From Rotaria sordida (Eukaryota > Rotifera > Eurotatoria > Philodinida > Philodinidae), in contig CAJNOL010000435.1 in the NCBI GenBank assembly GCA_905250125.1, positions 7,496-71,495 of the forward strand: a stretch of DNA of 64,000 nucleotides, in the 5' to 3' direction. The position numbers and the translations under genes are program-made. Below, in pieces: positions 1-12,102 of the stretch; position 1 is the first letter of the stretch, and each line of letters opens with the position of its first letter. The notes beneath the pieces were generated by a model. That model saw only the letters and a program-made list of their open reading frames with translations. It did not search any database and was not told the origin of the DNA.

Positions 1-1823
1 CTTGCTTTAATTACTTTGGCTGGCTTTCCATCAGTTTTCTCGTCACTCTCACTTGCCTTAGATACTTGAGTTGGCTTTCCAGCAGGTGCTGCAGCTGCAA
101 CGCCACCTGCTGTAGCTGTTTTGGCTGACTTGCCATCGGAAACAGCAGCTGCTGCGCCACCACTAACTGGGCCGGCAGCATTCTTGTCTTGATTAGTGTT
201 TGCGGATTGGGATGGTTGGTTGGTGTCAGTTTTTGTCTTTTGTGCTTTTGTGTCTCGATCAGCATCATTCTGTAATGTCGAAGAAAATAGAATATATAGT
301 TAGAGTTTTAGGTCAGATTCTAGAAATATCGCGTTTATTAGTTATTGCAAACTTACAGTTTGCGTCTTTGCTGCATTTGTGTTCTGATTGGTGAGAGAAC
401 CGGTACCAGTAGCAGCACGTGTGTCAGCTTGTGGCGAGGCAGGAACATTCGCTGAAGCTGGCTTGTCATTGTTGGACGTGGCAGGAACATTCGCTGAAGC
501 TGGCTTGTCATTGTTCGACGTGGCAGGTACATTCGCTGAAGCTGGCTTGTCATTGTTCGACGTGGCAGCAACTGAGGATCCTGAAGTTTTAACTGCTTTG
601 GTGTCTTGTTTGGTTGAGTCAGCGTTAGCTATAATTCCTGTATTACTTCCACTGGTCGAACCTATTCCATTTCTATTGTGAAATAAATTTGGCAAAGAAT
701 GATTTCTCACCTGTTTTTGTGTCTGTTGTTTTCGTTTTTGATGAATCACTTGTCTTATCCTGCGATGTGGCTAAACATATATGGTATGATTAATATATAA
801 AAGTGAAAGATACATCTTATATTTACCTGTAGATGCTTTAGCTGATGTTTCTTTAGCATTTGATGTTATGGATTTTAGTAGTTGTGTTAGTTTACTCACA
901 ACAGTCTTCTTTGTATTTTTACGTACTGGTTTTGGTGCACTAATTTGTACCTTTTCGGGAATTGGTATTGTTTTAGCGGACATTTTGAAATTATTTATTG
1001 CTGTATAAAAACTTTTTTGAATATTCGAGGAAATTTCTGTACGCAAGTTTTGGTTGTTTATATTTTCAGTAAAAGAAACTCGATTTGTTAAGGCATATCG
1101 ACCATTAGATTTTAGTTTAGCCGAAATAAAATTGACGTCGCGGAGGGTTTTAGAATAAATAGCAATGAGTGAAGTACGAAAAAAAGTAGCAAGAACTTTA
1201 TGGAATTGTTCTGCAGTTTGAGGTGAACTAGCTGATATAGCTTTTGTATATAATGTGGATGGTATTTCAATTACAAATTCAAAAAACTTGGGGCCACCTG
1301 CTTTAAATTCCAATGTTGTATCAGTTGCACCTGCTTTAATTTGATCATTTTTAAGTGATATTTGATTAGCTCGATCAGTTAGACCTTAGAATAGGCAAAT
1401 AAAAATATTTATTTATTAAAATTAAAAATTTAATTTTTATTACAAACCTGCTGAAAAACAGTTTTCGACATCAGTTGTATTAACTTTAGTTTTAGCTTCC
1501 TGTTTTTGTTCTGTACCATCAGGTAATATAATTGGTGGTGGATCGCAATTAAAAAGAAGTAGATATTCTATGGTAATTGTATCACCAACTTGTGTTACTG
1601 TAACATTAATACTGTCAGCGTCTTCACCAAATTGTTCAGCGAATTCAGCCTGAATTTGTTCTGCTGTTGAGTCTCCAAATTCATCAGCAAGTATTTTTGA
1701 TGCAGCTAATTCTGCGGCATTTAAGTCTTGTTGAAATGATGTTGATGTACAATCAATAGCTTCTGATGAACGCACACAAAATATAATGGCTATAATAGCC
1801 AAATAATAATAAGTGTGCAACAT
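1..1823 (-). CDS. Secreted mucin-like protein, 3' end outside window
   Basis: Five exons join in phase: 1823-1448, 1384-827, 770-711, 661-357 and 269-<1, at least 522 codons. The ATG at 1823 opens a clear signal peptide of about 22 residues with core YYYLAIIAIIFCV. Exons 1 and 2 encode a globular part of about 300 residues with few cysteines and an N-glycosylation site (NVT). Its alternating helix/strand look resembles SEA-type extracellular modules, but I cannot name the domain with confidence. The rest is low-complexity Thr/Ala/Ser/Lys/Asn/Asp sequence, including three copies of a 14-residue repeat, as in mucin-like surface or extracellular matrix proteins. No membrane anchor is seen before the window edge. 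Role unknown; secretion is inferred from the signal peptide. The gene is certain enough from consistent splice phases, the function is not. Confidence 0.72.
439..564 (-). repeat. Three tandem 42-bp units inside the mucin-like exon
   Basis: Three near-identical 42-bp copies (439-480, 481-522, 523-564) encode a 14-residue unit with core SNNDKPASANVPA. Only two or three bases differ between copies, so the expansion is recent. The unit length keeps the reading frame. Copy number probably varies between alleles. Confidence 0.92.
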
Positions 1824-2934
1824 GACGAAGATGATAAGAAACGATAACTAAATGAATATGATATTGAAATGTTGGTTATAAGAAAAAATACTGACATTTT
1901 ATACTGAAAAGTGCTGTTGTGTTTTAAGGGTTCCACTTGAAATGTATTATAAGAAAGAAACTAATAAATTTATCATTAAGAAAATATTCTTAAAAATAAA
2001 TGAAATATTTTTTTTTTGTTATATTGATATTCACATCTGTTGTCATTATTATAAAAGTTCCACTCGAACATATTAAAAATTTTCTATTCATATAAGACAA
2101 CATATTGAAAATCTTAATTAAATTGATATGAATGAATTAAGATGACAAAAAAAGAAAAATAATATGAAAGTATAATGGCAGCTTTTGCACGTATAGAGTA
2201 CTTTTCTATGTCATTTGAATCTCGATCAATATGAGTATGTATGTTTTTCTTATTGAAAAGAATATTTAGTTATTTGATTAAGATATATTCGATTTTGTTA
2301 AACGAATATTTGATAGTTATAACAAATAAGTTGATGAAAGTGAATGATCATGATTTTCAATTCTATATATCGATCAATTTATTTTATCATATGAGATTTA
2401 CTGTTATTTTTTTATTTCGAATGATATTGCAAATCGAAAAATATTCATTTTAAGGGACTGTTTGCAGATCATCTCATTGAATAGTTTCGGAAGGATGGAG
2501 GCATTCATAATATATCACTTATTATCACAGAGAGAAGAGAATACAGCTAGCACAAGTTATCACATCATTAACACTATCTAATAATTACTTAAAGAAAACG
2601 TATCATTTTCCAGGAAATAGTTTCGCATTTCCATTCAAAAGTTGTTTTTTTTCTATCCAGATTTTGCGAGACTATTGCAAAAAGCTAAACCTCGTACAAG
2701 ATTGAAAAATGAGACTAAGAGAATCTTTTTGCTTGACAATTTTTGTAGAGTTAGGTGAGACAGACACTATTTCGAGCGTCACATAAAAGTATATGTAGAG
2801 AAGAACACGTTGATGCGAGTTTATCAAAAATTTGATTGTGCAACGAAATTCAAACGATGATATCTCTATCAAGATATTTGAGCTACTAAAGATATTAGTG
2901 GTGTACAACTATTCGATATTAAAGTAATTATCCA
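1824..2934. other. AT-rich intergenic stretch, no gene seen
   Basis: This is the 5' flank of the secreted gene. It is AT-rich with homopolymer runs. A 70-codon open stretch at 2241-2453 has no signal, domain or splice support. A splice-acceptor-like TTTAG lies about 27 bases upstream of the ATG at 1823 on the minus strand. Nothing else can be supported. Confidence 0.6.
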
Positions 2935-4770
2935 CAGAGGGAAAAGCGGATCCCGAATATCGTGAGGGTACAGAGGATATGGCGAATACATTGCTGATAC
3001 TGAGGATAAAATTTCATACAATCGACAAGATGCAAAATGTATATGATGAATACAATAGGACTACGGCAGACCATTGCTGATGAAGAACTCTTATCGATTA
3101 CAAAGAGTTTGCAATGTGATTTGTCATGTTTTTTTTCGACACCAAATACATTGCTTTACGGGATATAATGGATTTACGCTCAGAAACATAAGGATATTAA
3201 TTACTTAGTGCCCAATGATTCTATCCGTTGAGCGTTTGCTCAATCTGTGTATGCAGAAACATCGCCCGAGTCAAATGGTATACGAGCCAATACACACAAC
3301 TCATAACTGAACTTGCTCTAAACAGAAATTGTTAGACTTTGTTCCCTTTAAAAAATATTGTAAAGGAAAGAGTGAGTTTTAAGAATTTCGACGCAAACTG
3401 TTCGAAAAAATATTGTTCCATTTTCGAAGCATTTATATATATCTGAAAACGAAATTGCCAAAAAAACACATCTTTTGTGACAGGCATATTCCAGTGAAAA
3501 TATATCCTTTTGACTTGAAATGCTTAATGTGCACACATATCGAGTTGATATGCTTATCGTAGAGAAATGAGTACAAAGCTATGCAAGAATTGGCTTGGTA
3601 TTGCGTAGAACGGTCCGTTGAACCGTATAGGAAGATACTCAAAAGTAACCCATTTTTCATAGAAAATATACTCGAGTTCATTTTGAAATTAATAGAAAAG
3701 TTTCATCATGTGAAACAAATTCTTTCCAGTACAAATCAGCGCGTGATTCTCTATTAACTTCTGTAAAAAAATACTTTGAAAATGGTAAAAATTTTTGTTT
3801 GAAAAATCCCCGTACCACCTTCCAGGGCTTTCAGTGAAGAAGATTTTTTTCGAAATCCACGTACTTCTCTACGAAAACTTTAAAAAAAAATTTTCTTTGT
3901 CATTTTCAAAGAACTCTTTTATAGAAGTCCATAGAAGATCATATGCTGATTTATATTGGATAGAATTTATTTCACGTGATGAAACTTTCCTATTAATTTC
4001 AAAATGAATTCGAGTATATTTTCTATGGAACATGGATCACTTTTGAGTATCTTTCAATAAGTCTCCTAAGATCATTCTAGGAGATTCCGCGTCAATGCTT
4101 GCATAACTTCTCTGTAGTGCTCAGTGCGTACTTCAAAACTATATCAATTTGTCTTCTATTGACCAGGTATCCTGGAAGAGCAATTCCTTCCAAAAATGGG
4201 AATTTTGGTCAAGATTATGATTTTTGTGGAACGTTTGCTGAGCGATATGAACTATTCAAAGAGCTGTATTCTATATCACAGTAGGTACTCAATGAGATGT
4301 CTCTAAAGTCAAAATATTATCTCTCTAATATGATTTGTTGATGAAATATATATATTCATAAAATACCGAAAAATGATCATTTTATCGTGTACTCCGTAGT
4401 ACTGATCAATTCACCCATATTTCACTCAATCAAACTTGTTTTTTATCATAAGTATATGAACTTCAGATGATTCCCTTTTTTTGAACGGTTTCTGTCGAAA
4501 TTCTTAAAACTCTTTCCTCTACAACATATTTCAAAGCGAACAAAGTTTAATATCTTCGATTTAGAGCAAGTTCAGCCATGGCTTATGTAAACTAGCTCAT
4601 AGAGCGATATCATTAAACTTCTAATTGTCTTCTTCAGTATAGTTCACAACATCATTTTTCATCAAAGAGAAAAAGCAAATCCTGCCACCCTCTGTATCAC
4701 CGTCGTATCTTTCGTATTTTCATAATATTGCTGTATCCGAGATCCACTTTTTTCCCCTTGAATTACCAAG
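2935..4770. repeat. Large degenerate palindrome (foldback element remnant)
   Basis: The two halves are diverged reverse complements around about 3840. Clear pairs include 3655-3715 with 3975-4030 (a block holding GTTTCATCA and its complement), 3358-3410 with 4480-4530, and 3310-3350 with 4535-4580. Weaker outer similarity pairs GGGAAAAGCGGATCC near 2940 with GGATCCACTTTTTTCCCC-like sequence near 4740. Insertions have lengthened the right arm. No transposase frame survives. It is best read as an old non-autonomous foldback or MITE-like element; superfamily and exact ends are unresolved. Confidence 0.65.
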
Positions 4771-7700
4771 TCCACTCAAGAAATGCATCGACTTAGAGAA
4801 TTTTGAGATATTTCGCAAAATTCTGAATATTTTTACGTTAAAAAAGATTATTGAAGGAAGAGATGAACGAGCAGCTCGAGATCATATGATCAGAGAGGAA
4901 GTTCTAAGATGACCACTTACAATCCAAGGAAGGAGAAAAGACTCAAAATGACTAAAAAAAAACAATGAACAGGTAGTTTCCAAAGAGCTCCTAATAAGTC
5001 TGCTATCGTAGTTGAGTAATTAATCGACATTCTCCGATCTGACTAAACCTTTTTCAGTTAGTTAAAAAAATAACCAAAATAGTCTAGGAATTCGATCTTG
5101 AATATCTCCGTATATTTCAAGAAGGGTGTGGGTGTATGCAAATAGAACGACTATACTCATAGCTACATTCACAGCCATTTATTTGGTATTTTTTTAAAAT
5201 GAATTATGTTAATCCTTCTGATAATATGCCATCAATTTATAGCAGTTAGAGTTTGTGAATTGTACAATTTAGTTTCTCATAAGGACTGTATTGACAAGTT
5301 TTTTTTTCTTTTCGTTTCTTATCATAAACGACCATGTGTTGCTTTTTTACAATCATGTGAATTTGATATCGAAAAAAATAATATAAAGTTTGTTTATTCT
5401 TTATTTTATATTATTGACATTGTCTGTTCGTATATTTATTATTATTTAAATTTCATTATTTTTTGAAAACAGTCTACAGGAAATAAGTGTTGTTGAATAC
5501 TTAGAAATATGTGTTAAGTTGATCATTATATTAGTTTTAAAATAACAAGAAAATAGAACCGTTACCTATAAACCTTGTGAATATGCAGGCGTAGTTGAGA
5601 AATGTGGGTATGACTGAAGATGATGTTGTCTGAATGTAAGTGCGAGTGTAGATCATCGATTCTGTAAGATTCTTACACACATTCATGTTCTACACACTCA
5701 CACTCAATCTGATGATGATCGTTATTCTTTAAATTAGTGTTTAATTTTTTTGATAAAACAATTCTCAATATTATTCTACAATTATTCACGAAGTTCTCGA
5801 AGGTAAAAAGACTAATATATTGTTATGATCTTCATTTAAAAGAATTTTATTTTGCGTATGAATTGAGTTTTTAATAATATTTCGATAAATTCAAAAAAAA
5901 AAGTCATGAGTCAATTATTCTTCCCATAGCAAATTATCATTTGACTTTGCTCTAAATATTCTAACAAAGAGAAAATAATGACTGAAATATCTTTCGAATT
6001 GTAAAATATAAGTGAAAAAGTGGGTTTTTTCCAACTTCTAGAACGTCCTTGAGTCAATTGATGATATTTTGTTGTTAATAAAAAATAAGATACAATCATA
6101 GAACACACAAAATAAATTACAAATAGGTTGATGGTATGCGTCGTTATTCGGTAATTAGAGAGAGAAAAAAAATAAAACATATAAAAATATACTAGAAGAC
6201 GAAAGTTGATATTCATTTACATCATTTTTTCTTATACAGGTGAGTCTCACTGGAAGCGTTTATGTTGTTTTTTTCTTCGTGATGAATGTACATTGTACAA
6301 GAGAAAACCTCGAATATGGCTAGGTAATCTCTAGCCGAACAAAATTATTGAAATAATTTTGTTTTCTTTCTATTCAAATGAGTTCTATGACGATTTGATG
6401 ACAGACACGATTGATGTCTTATCAAATTTTGGTAATACTCTAGTGAAAAAAAAAAGATTGGTTTTGTGTTATAAAAGTTGTTTCTAGGAAAGATATCTAC
6501 AATTCGAAAGCATTGAAGTGTTATCTTCTGATTGGTCACAGAAACTAATTTACATTAAGAGTTTACTCATTTATAATAAAAACGAAGATTAATTCAACAA
6601 AAGAATGTAAATAGATTTTAGTGTATCAATACATATCATTGTTCAAACTGCTAAATATAAGAAAACTACTGATTGATCTAAACTAACATGAAGTAGCATG
6701 TCTAAAATCAAAATTGTGTCGTATAATAATTTATTTTAAAAGGTCGATTTGTCCTTGTTTCGTTAATGACTATTTATTCGTTATACTGCGAGCAGTACAC
6801 TTATATCATATAAACATAAATGACTATAGATGATTCATAATAGTTTACAAATCTACAAGCAGTTCTCTGCTATATGATTGAAAAAAACATAAATGAAATC
6901 TAAGTTCATAGCAATTAAAATAAATAGAGAAACATTTGAGCAAATTGTAAAACTAAGGAATATTTGATTCTAATCTTTTTGACTATTATTGTAACATAGA
7001 TAGTAGTTATGAAGAGTAAACATTTATAATGTGCTCTTAATTAAAAATATCTTCATTACTGCGATTTGATTAGAGATATCAAACTCTATTTATGATGAAT
7101 CATAGATAGTATCTTATTACGCACTACACTACTTTTAGCTCGCATAAAGGGAAATCATCGAAAATTTAAGAGTTTAAATAAATAATACCAATCTTTTTTC
7201 CGTAGAATGATGCCAAATTTTGACAAGACAACTAGGGACAGAAACCGCTTGGTTTATGAAAATGTAATAATGCACAAAAGTGCTGTAAAGTAATACAGTT
7301 TTATATTTGTTTAGTATGAGAGTAGAAAGTAGTTTTTGTTATTTACTGCAATATCAGCAGAATAACAGGATAATATTAAAATAACTTACTTCAACTCTTT
7401 TATCATACTTCGATTTCTTTATCTATTTTCACATGTAATAATAAACACAATATGTCAATTACTCTTCGCCTTTATCTTCCAGTATGTATTAATAGTAACA
7501 ACGGGATGTTATTGTTTAATAAAATACTCTTGAAGAAAGACGTGTCTTATTAACTGCTAAGGTCTTCAACAAGCACGGTCGTAGGCGACCGTCGAGGAAA
7601 AAATACGGAACGTATCTGCTCATTTACAGATCTATATAGATTCCGTATTTGTCGATCTGAGTAGAATCCATTGAAAAAAATGTTACTAGGATCTGTAAAC

Positions 7701-8441
7701 ACACATTTAGTTTTTTGAGATATGATTAGTTTTCGCATTTCAACACATGAGCAGTATATTGTTATTGGCATAGATGAGAGTGGAGACGAAAAAAACGTAA
7801 ATAGGGCGCATCATTTCAGTGAAAATGAGAGCGGAACAACATACAAACTATTTCACCTAACTATTCGAAGTATATAAAGTTATGTAGTAGGTCTATATGC
7901 CTATTATAATCTGATATCTAAGAAAACTGCTTTCTTGTGAATATTTCAGAAATTGCATATGTTTCTCGGAAATTTACAGAGAGTATCGAATCGCCTAAAA
8001 AAAATAAGTGTATAATTGAGATAAAAGTTTATCGTCTGCAGTTTTGTTATTTCTATAGGATAATCCTAGTTCGTATTATAATTATAATTAGCATAAAATT
8101 TATCTTTTGTTATCTTATTGAAGTTCTTATATGATTTCGAGAATTTCAATTACATTCAAACTCAAACTAGGTAACTATTCCAATGGTCATAAAAACATAT
8201 GCTACAATATGTAGATATCTATTGTTAAGATTAGAATAGGGTTACATTGCAACATTTTTTTCTCACTTTTATTTCATCATGATTCATCACTTCTCTTTGT
8301 CAACATACTTCTATTTTTTAGTGACTCTTTGAATCGTGTCAATTACATACGTAGTATTTCAAGACAGTCGATATAGTACGTAGACAATGTTATTCATAAG
8401 TGCAAACTTTTAAATTTTTACTTTCTTTTAACTAGTTAAAT
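4771..8441. other. Gene-poor AT-rich region
   Basis: No open frame here has family resemblance or splice-consistent extension. Open stretches at 5206-5466, 5911-6216 and 7550-7771 look accidental. Notable pieces are a telomere-like GGGTGTGGGTGT at about 5125 and a short GT/AC-rich hairpin at about 5625-5715. The last 400 bases are the presumed promoter and 5' leader of the B-box gene, with an acceptor-like AACTAG a few bases before its ATG. Confidence 0.55.
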
Positions 8442-8984
8442 ATGGCACCTACTCAAGCAAAACAACTTTGTATGAATTGCACTAAAGGTGGAGGCGTCAC
8501 AATATGTGTTGGATGCCAAAACTGCTTTTGTAAAGGTCATTTTCATGAACATCGACTCAGTCTTGATGATGAAATGAATCGTGTCAGTCAACATCAGGAT
8601 TATCTCTATAGAAGTGTCACTGGAAATAATGCTGCACATCCACTTCTATCTCATATTGATGATTGGGAACAATCATCGATTAGAAAGATTCAAGAAGTAG
8701 CAGAAAAAGCTAGAAATGATCTAGCAAGATATATAAATGACATGAAATCTCAATTAAAACAATCACTTCTGAAATTAAAAGGTGAGTTAGAAACAGGTCG
8801 TGAAGCCGATGATTATACTGAAATAGAATTGACGGATTGGATGGAACAATTGGAAAAACTTCGACGAATGTTTGAGAACCCACCGGCTATTGAGATTGTT
8901 GATGATCAAGCACAACCACTCATCCGTGTCATTCAACGAAAAGGTAACGAAGTATATCCGACTGCATTTCTGATCAGAGTTTAA
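8442..8984 (+). CDS. B-box-like zinc finger and coiled-coil protein
   Basis: Read straight through, this is a 180-residue protein. Near the N-terminus lies a Cys/His cluster (C10, C13, C22, C25, C28, C30, H33, H35, H37) of B-box zinc-finger type. A long charged helix follows (roughly residues 40-150, rich in Glu/Lys/Leu) and should form a coiled coil. There is no RING, SPRY or NHL part, so this is only the middle of a TRIM-like protein; such short B-box/coiled-coil proteins are, to my knowledge, numerous in bdelloids. The start is the first Met of the frame, in good context (ATGGCACC). A donor AAAG|GTAACG at 8943/8944 falls in phase 1 and may splice to exons at 11502 and 12056, replacing the last 13 residues. 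Function unknown; ubiquitin-ligase scaffolding or RNA/protein binding are typical of the family. Confidence 0.78.
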   Translation: MAPTQAKQLCMNCTKGGGVTICVGCQNCFCKGHFHEHRLSLDDEMNRVSQHQDYLYRSVTGNNAAHPLLSHIDDWEQSSIRKIQEVAEKARNDLARYINDMKSQLKQSLLKLKGELETGREADDYTEIELTDWMEQLEKLRRMFENPPAIEIVDDQAQPLIRVIQRKGNEVYPTAFLIRV

Positions 8985-11501
8985 AAAAAGGTATTTTATT
9001 AAGATTCAGTTCAATATCAGAGATGAGTTTTGAGATTGAGTTTAAGTAATCAACACCGATTGAATATTTCTTGCACTATCATTTTATATCTACCTATCTC
9101 CATTTTTTAATACTAATAGAGCTATTGGTTCTCTCATTTTGATTGTCTTCTGCATTGTGACATAACAATCATTCTTTTGTTAGCCACAATAAAATCCACT
9201 AATACTTTTAAAGGAATAAGGAATCAATAATCCTATTGAATAAAGTCATTGATAAAAGGATGCATCTCGACAATGAATCTTACAAAAAAGTATGCTGACA
9301 ACCTATTACTTTAACCTACAGACAACGATCATTAATGGAATTGGAAAGGTTCGAATTCAAAGTAGCTATTTGACTTCTAAGATACGAATAAAAATTGATT
9401 GATAGGACTAGAAATGTATATTTTCAGATACAGAAAGTCATGGACTGATGAAGGCTTCTTACACCTTTAATATGTTTAGAATAGAGATAAACAAGTTCTG
9501 TTCAGCCGATCTATCACTAATTTCCTATTTATAAATTAATTTTTTGCGACACTTCCGTTCACAAACAGTATCCTTACATTTTTTTTTCCTATCAACTACT
9601 TTCTTTCATTGCTGACAACTATGCAACATATTAAATTTCATTTACTGTGATTCCAGAGAAGTCAACTTTCTATTCGGTTAATGCCAACCTCTGATAGTAA
9701 CTGCTACTAGTCGCGGTAGAATTGTCGAGACTCATAGATGAGCGTGATGGGCAGATGAAGAAAAATTATATAATCGACCAACTGTCACGTTACTTCATCT
9801 TCAGCCTCACGTCGTTACCTCGTTACCATGATGGTGAAAGTAAGAGCAAAACTCAGAGCCTGAGTCAGGTGGTATGCCTTGTTCCTATTACACTTACGAT
9901 CAAGATAACGAGAATCGAAGAACTATGAACTTCAGTTTTTTTAAGTTTTCTGTGTTGTGGCTTCACTGCGACTTGTCATTAGAACTAAATACTTTGCTAA
10001 CAGATCATGTATATTGATCTGAAGAATTGGTTCTATATATTCAAAATAAGAACACTTGGATTTGGAAAAAGTATCTTCTAAATTCAAGTTGTCATATGAA
10101 TATTAGATATTAAAAACCAATAAGTACCGTTACTTCTATAATGCCGTGTTCCAGATTATTTTCTTGTGCATGAAATGAGACATGCACAAATCCCAGTCAA
10201 GAATTGAACGTTTTTTTCTTGTTTTATGTCCATTTAGTCAATAAGTAGAAACTTTTCTTTCCTATGTTGTACTGGTATGATTGCATACATAATTACTTGT
10301 AAAATTGCACCAACATCATCTGTTTTCCTATCTTTCATCGACATGACTAATCAGATAAAAAAAGATACAACAATTTATATTGAATTGAATCATTTGCTCA
10401 GATCCATGAGAAGTCGAAGGAATTTTAGGTATTTCATATAAGATAAATCAAAAGTACAAACAAGAGAATAGAATTCTCAGAAATGAAAGAGTTTAACGTT
10501 TAGAATGAATAAAAGTTGCGATAGAATAAGCTTCTATCAAGATTATATGATATTTAAGAACTAGCTATTATTTTAATAGGCAGAGATCCAAACAGCATTT
10601 GGATAAGTTATAGTTACTCTTATCAATAACATCGTAATCAATTTTTTTACAAGAGAGTATGTTTATCTTTAACGAAGACATCTGAGAAAGCTTTGAGCTT
10701 TGTCCTTTTTTTTTCATTGATTCCTTACAATGCTTAGAGCTTATCATGATCTGGAAAGATTCGTCATGAAATTCTCTACGAAATAGACAATAATAGAGTT
10801 AGGCATACATCGAGATCGAGTCTATCAGCCTTGATAGTTACATACCTAAATAAAGTAAAACACCGAAGTTTCATCATAATTTTGAAAAGAACTCGATTAT
10901 CTTAGTTTTTTCTCCGCATATTTGGGCTCATATTTTTTTATTATTTAGGATTAAATCTAGAATTTCTTTATCTACCATCTGATTTACATGCGAAACAGTT
11001 CAGTGCGCAACGCTTAAAATGAATAAACTAGTCCGACGCCAAAATGCACACTCACTTCCTCATCGATCGGTGAACATTCTTGAAATTTTATATCCAGAAA
11101 AATTTCAAATGATACCATTTTAAACGGATTTCAGCCATTTAGACGTACATTCAAAAATAAATTTTTTTTTTCGCAGTAAATTTCTTCTTGGTAAAATTTG
11201 AAAAGGATCTTCTCTTATAGAATTGAGCGATTGATTGAAGTGCGTTTGCCAAGAATATAGTTGTTTGAAATAATATAGTCAAAACATCTTAATTAATAAT
11301 AAATATATATGATTCGAGTGATCAAGAAACGATTTGAAATATATTATAATTAGAATAGAACAAACAAAATACTAGAAAAGTAAACCATTTCTATCTTGTA
11401 GCTTTCTTATATTGAAAGCACAAGATATCTTTAATTATTTTGTGAAATTGTATGAAAAACTCTTACGAAATATACATCTTTCTATGATTATTGTTTAATA
11501 G
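8944..11501 (+). other. Candidate long intron of the B-box gene
   Basis: If the donor at 8944 is used, this 2.56 kb stretch is an intron, far longer than the 40-100 bp usual in this window. It is AT-rich and starts with GTAACG. It ends in a weakly pyrimidine-rich tract and AG at 11500-11501. I see no transposon ends or open frame with family resemblance in it; the 68-codon frame at 9722-9928 looks accidental. If the splice is not used, it is simply intergenic. Confidence 0.4.
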
Positions 11502-12102
11502 GTTTCGAAACAAAAAAGATATCAGACACACATGTTGCTTCAGCTTTATCGAAAACTACCAGTACCATCGTCAGTGCAAGTTTTATAACTAAAGAAGTAC
11601 CAACGAAATTGGATGCAACAACAAATTACAATAAAAAATCAGGTATGTTAATACAAAATTATAGTCAAAATAATAGTCAAAAGTTGATGTTCACAATAGT
11701 TTTTACTTAAACAAATACAAGGATTGACTAGTCGAAAGGTTTAAAATGGTATTGAATAGATAAATTGACATGTGGTATTTTCCTATTTGTAGTCAATTTT
11801 TGAATAAGTTCTTCTCACATGAATTCTATTTGACCATGTAGATTTCATCAGAGCTCATTTATTCGACTTGATGAAGATATTCGATATCTGAAGACAGGTT
11901 TCGAAGATGATACTTATGAGACTGTATGATAGACTGGAAGATATTGATTTTTCTTGTTATATATATTTTGACTGTCATTACCAATTGGCTTTCATAGGAA
12001 AACAGAAATAAAACTTATTTTTAAATTATTTTAAATACTTGCAACTTTCATTTAGAAGCTCAACAATTCGCTGTACCTGGTGTTTTCAAAGAACCGGATT
12101 GA
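11502..12102 (+). CDS. Two putative terminal exons of the B-box gene
   Basis: Exon 11502-11642 is preceded by AG and followed by GTATGT. It is open in the frame that accepts the phase-1 donor at 8943 and encodes a Ser/Thr-rich segment (core HVASALSKTTSTIVSAS). It ends in phase 1 and joins exon 12056-12102 (AG before it), which ends with core AVPGVFKEPD and a TGA. Frame and phase continuity over three exons without a stop supports a real 3' part. The shortness of the exons, and having no protein to compare with, keep confidence moderate. They could instead be remnants of another gene. Confidence 0.45.

Noticed and set aside
661..672. Acceptor at 673/672 for exon 4 of the mucin-like gene
   Set aside because: It gives an immediate stop; the AG eleven bases further on keeps the frame.
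5206..5466. 86-codon open frame in the 5-kb region
   Set aside because: Hydrophobic AT-driven composition, no splice partners and no recognisable domain.
7550..7771. 73-codon minus-strand frame
   Set aside because: Looks protein-like in places but has no recognised family, start context or neighbouring exon; left unannotated.
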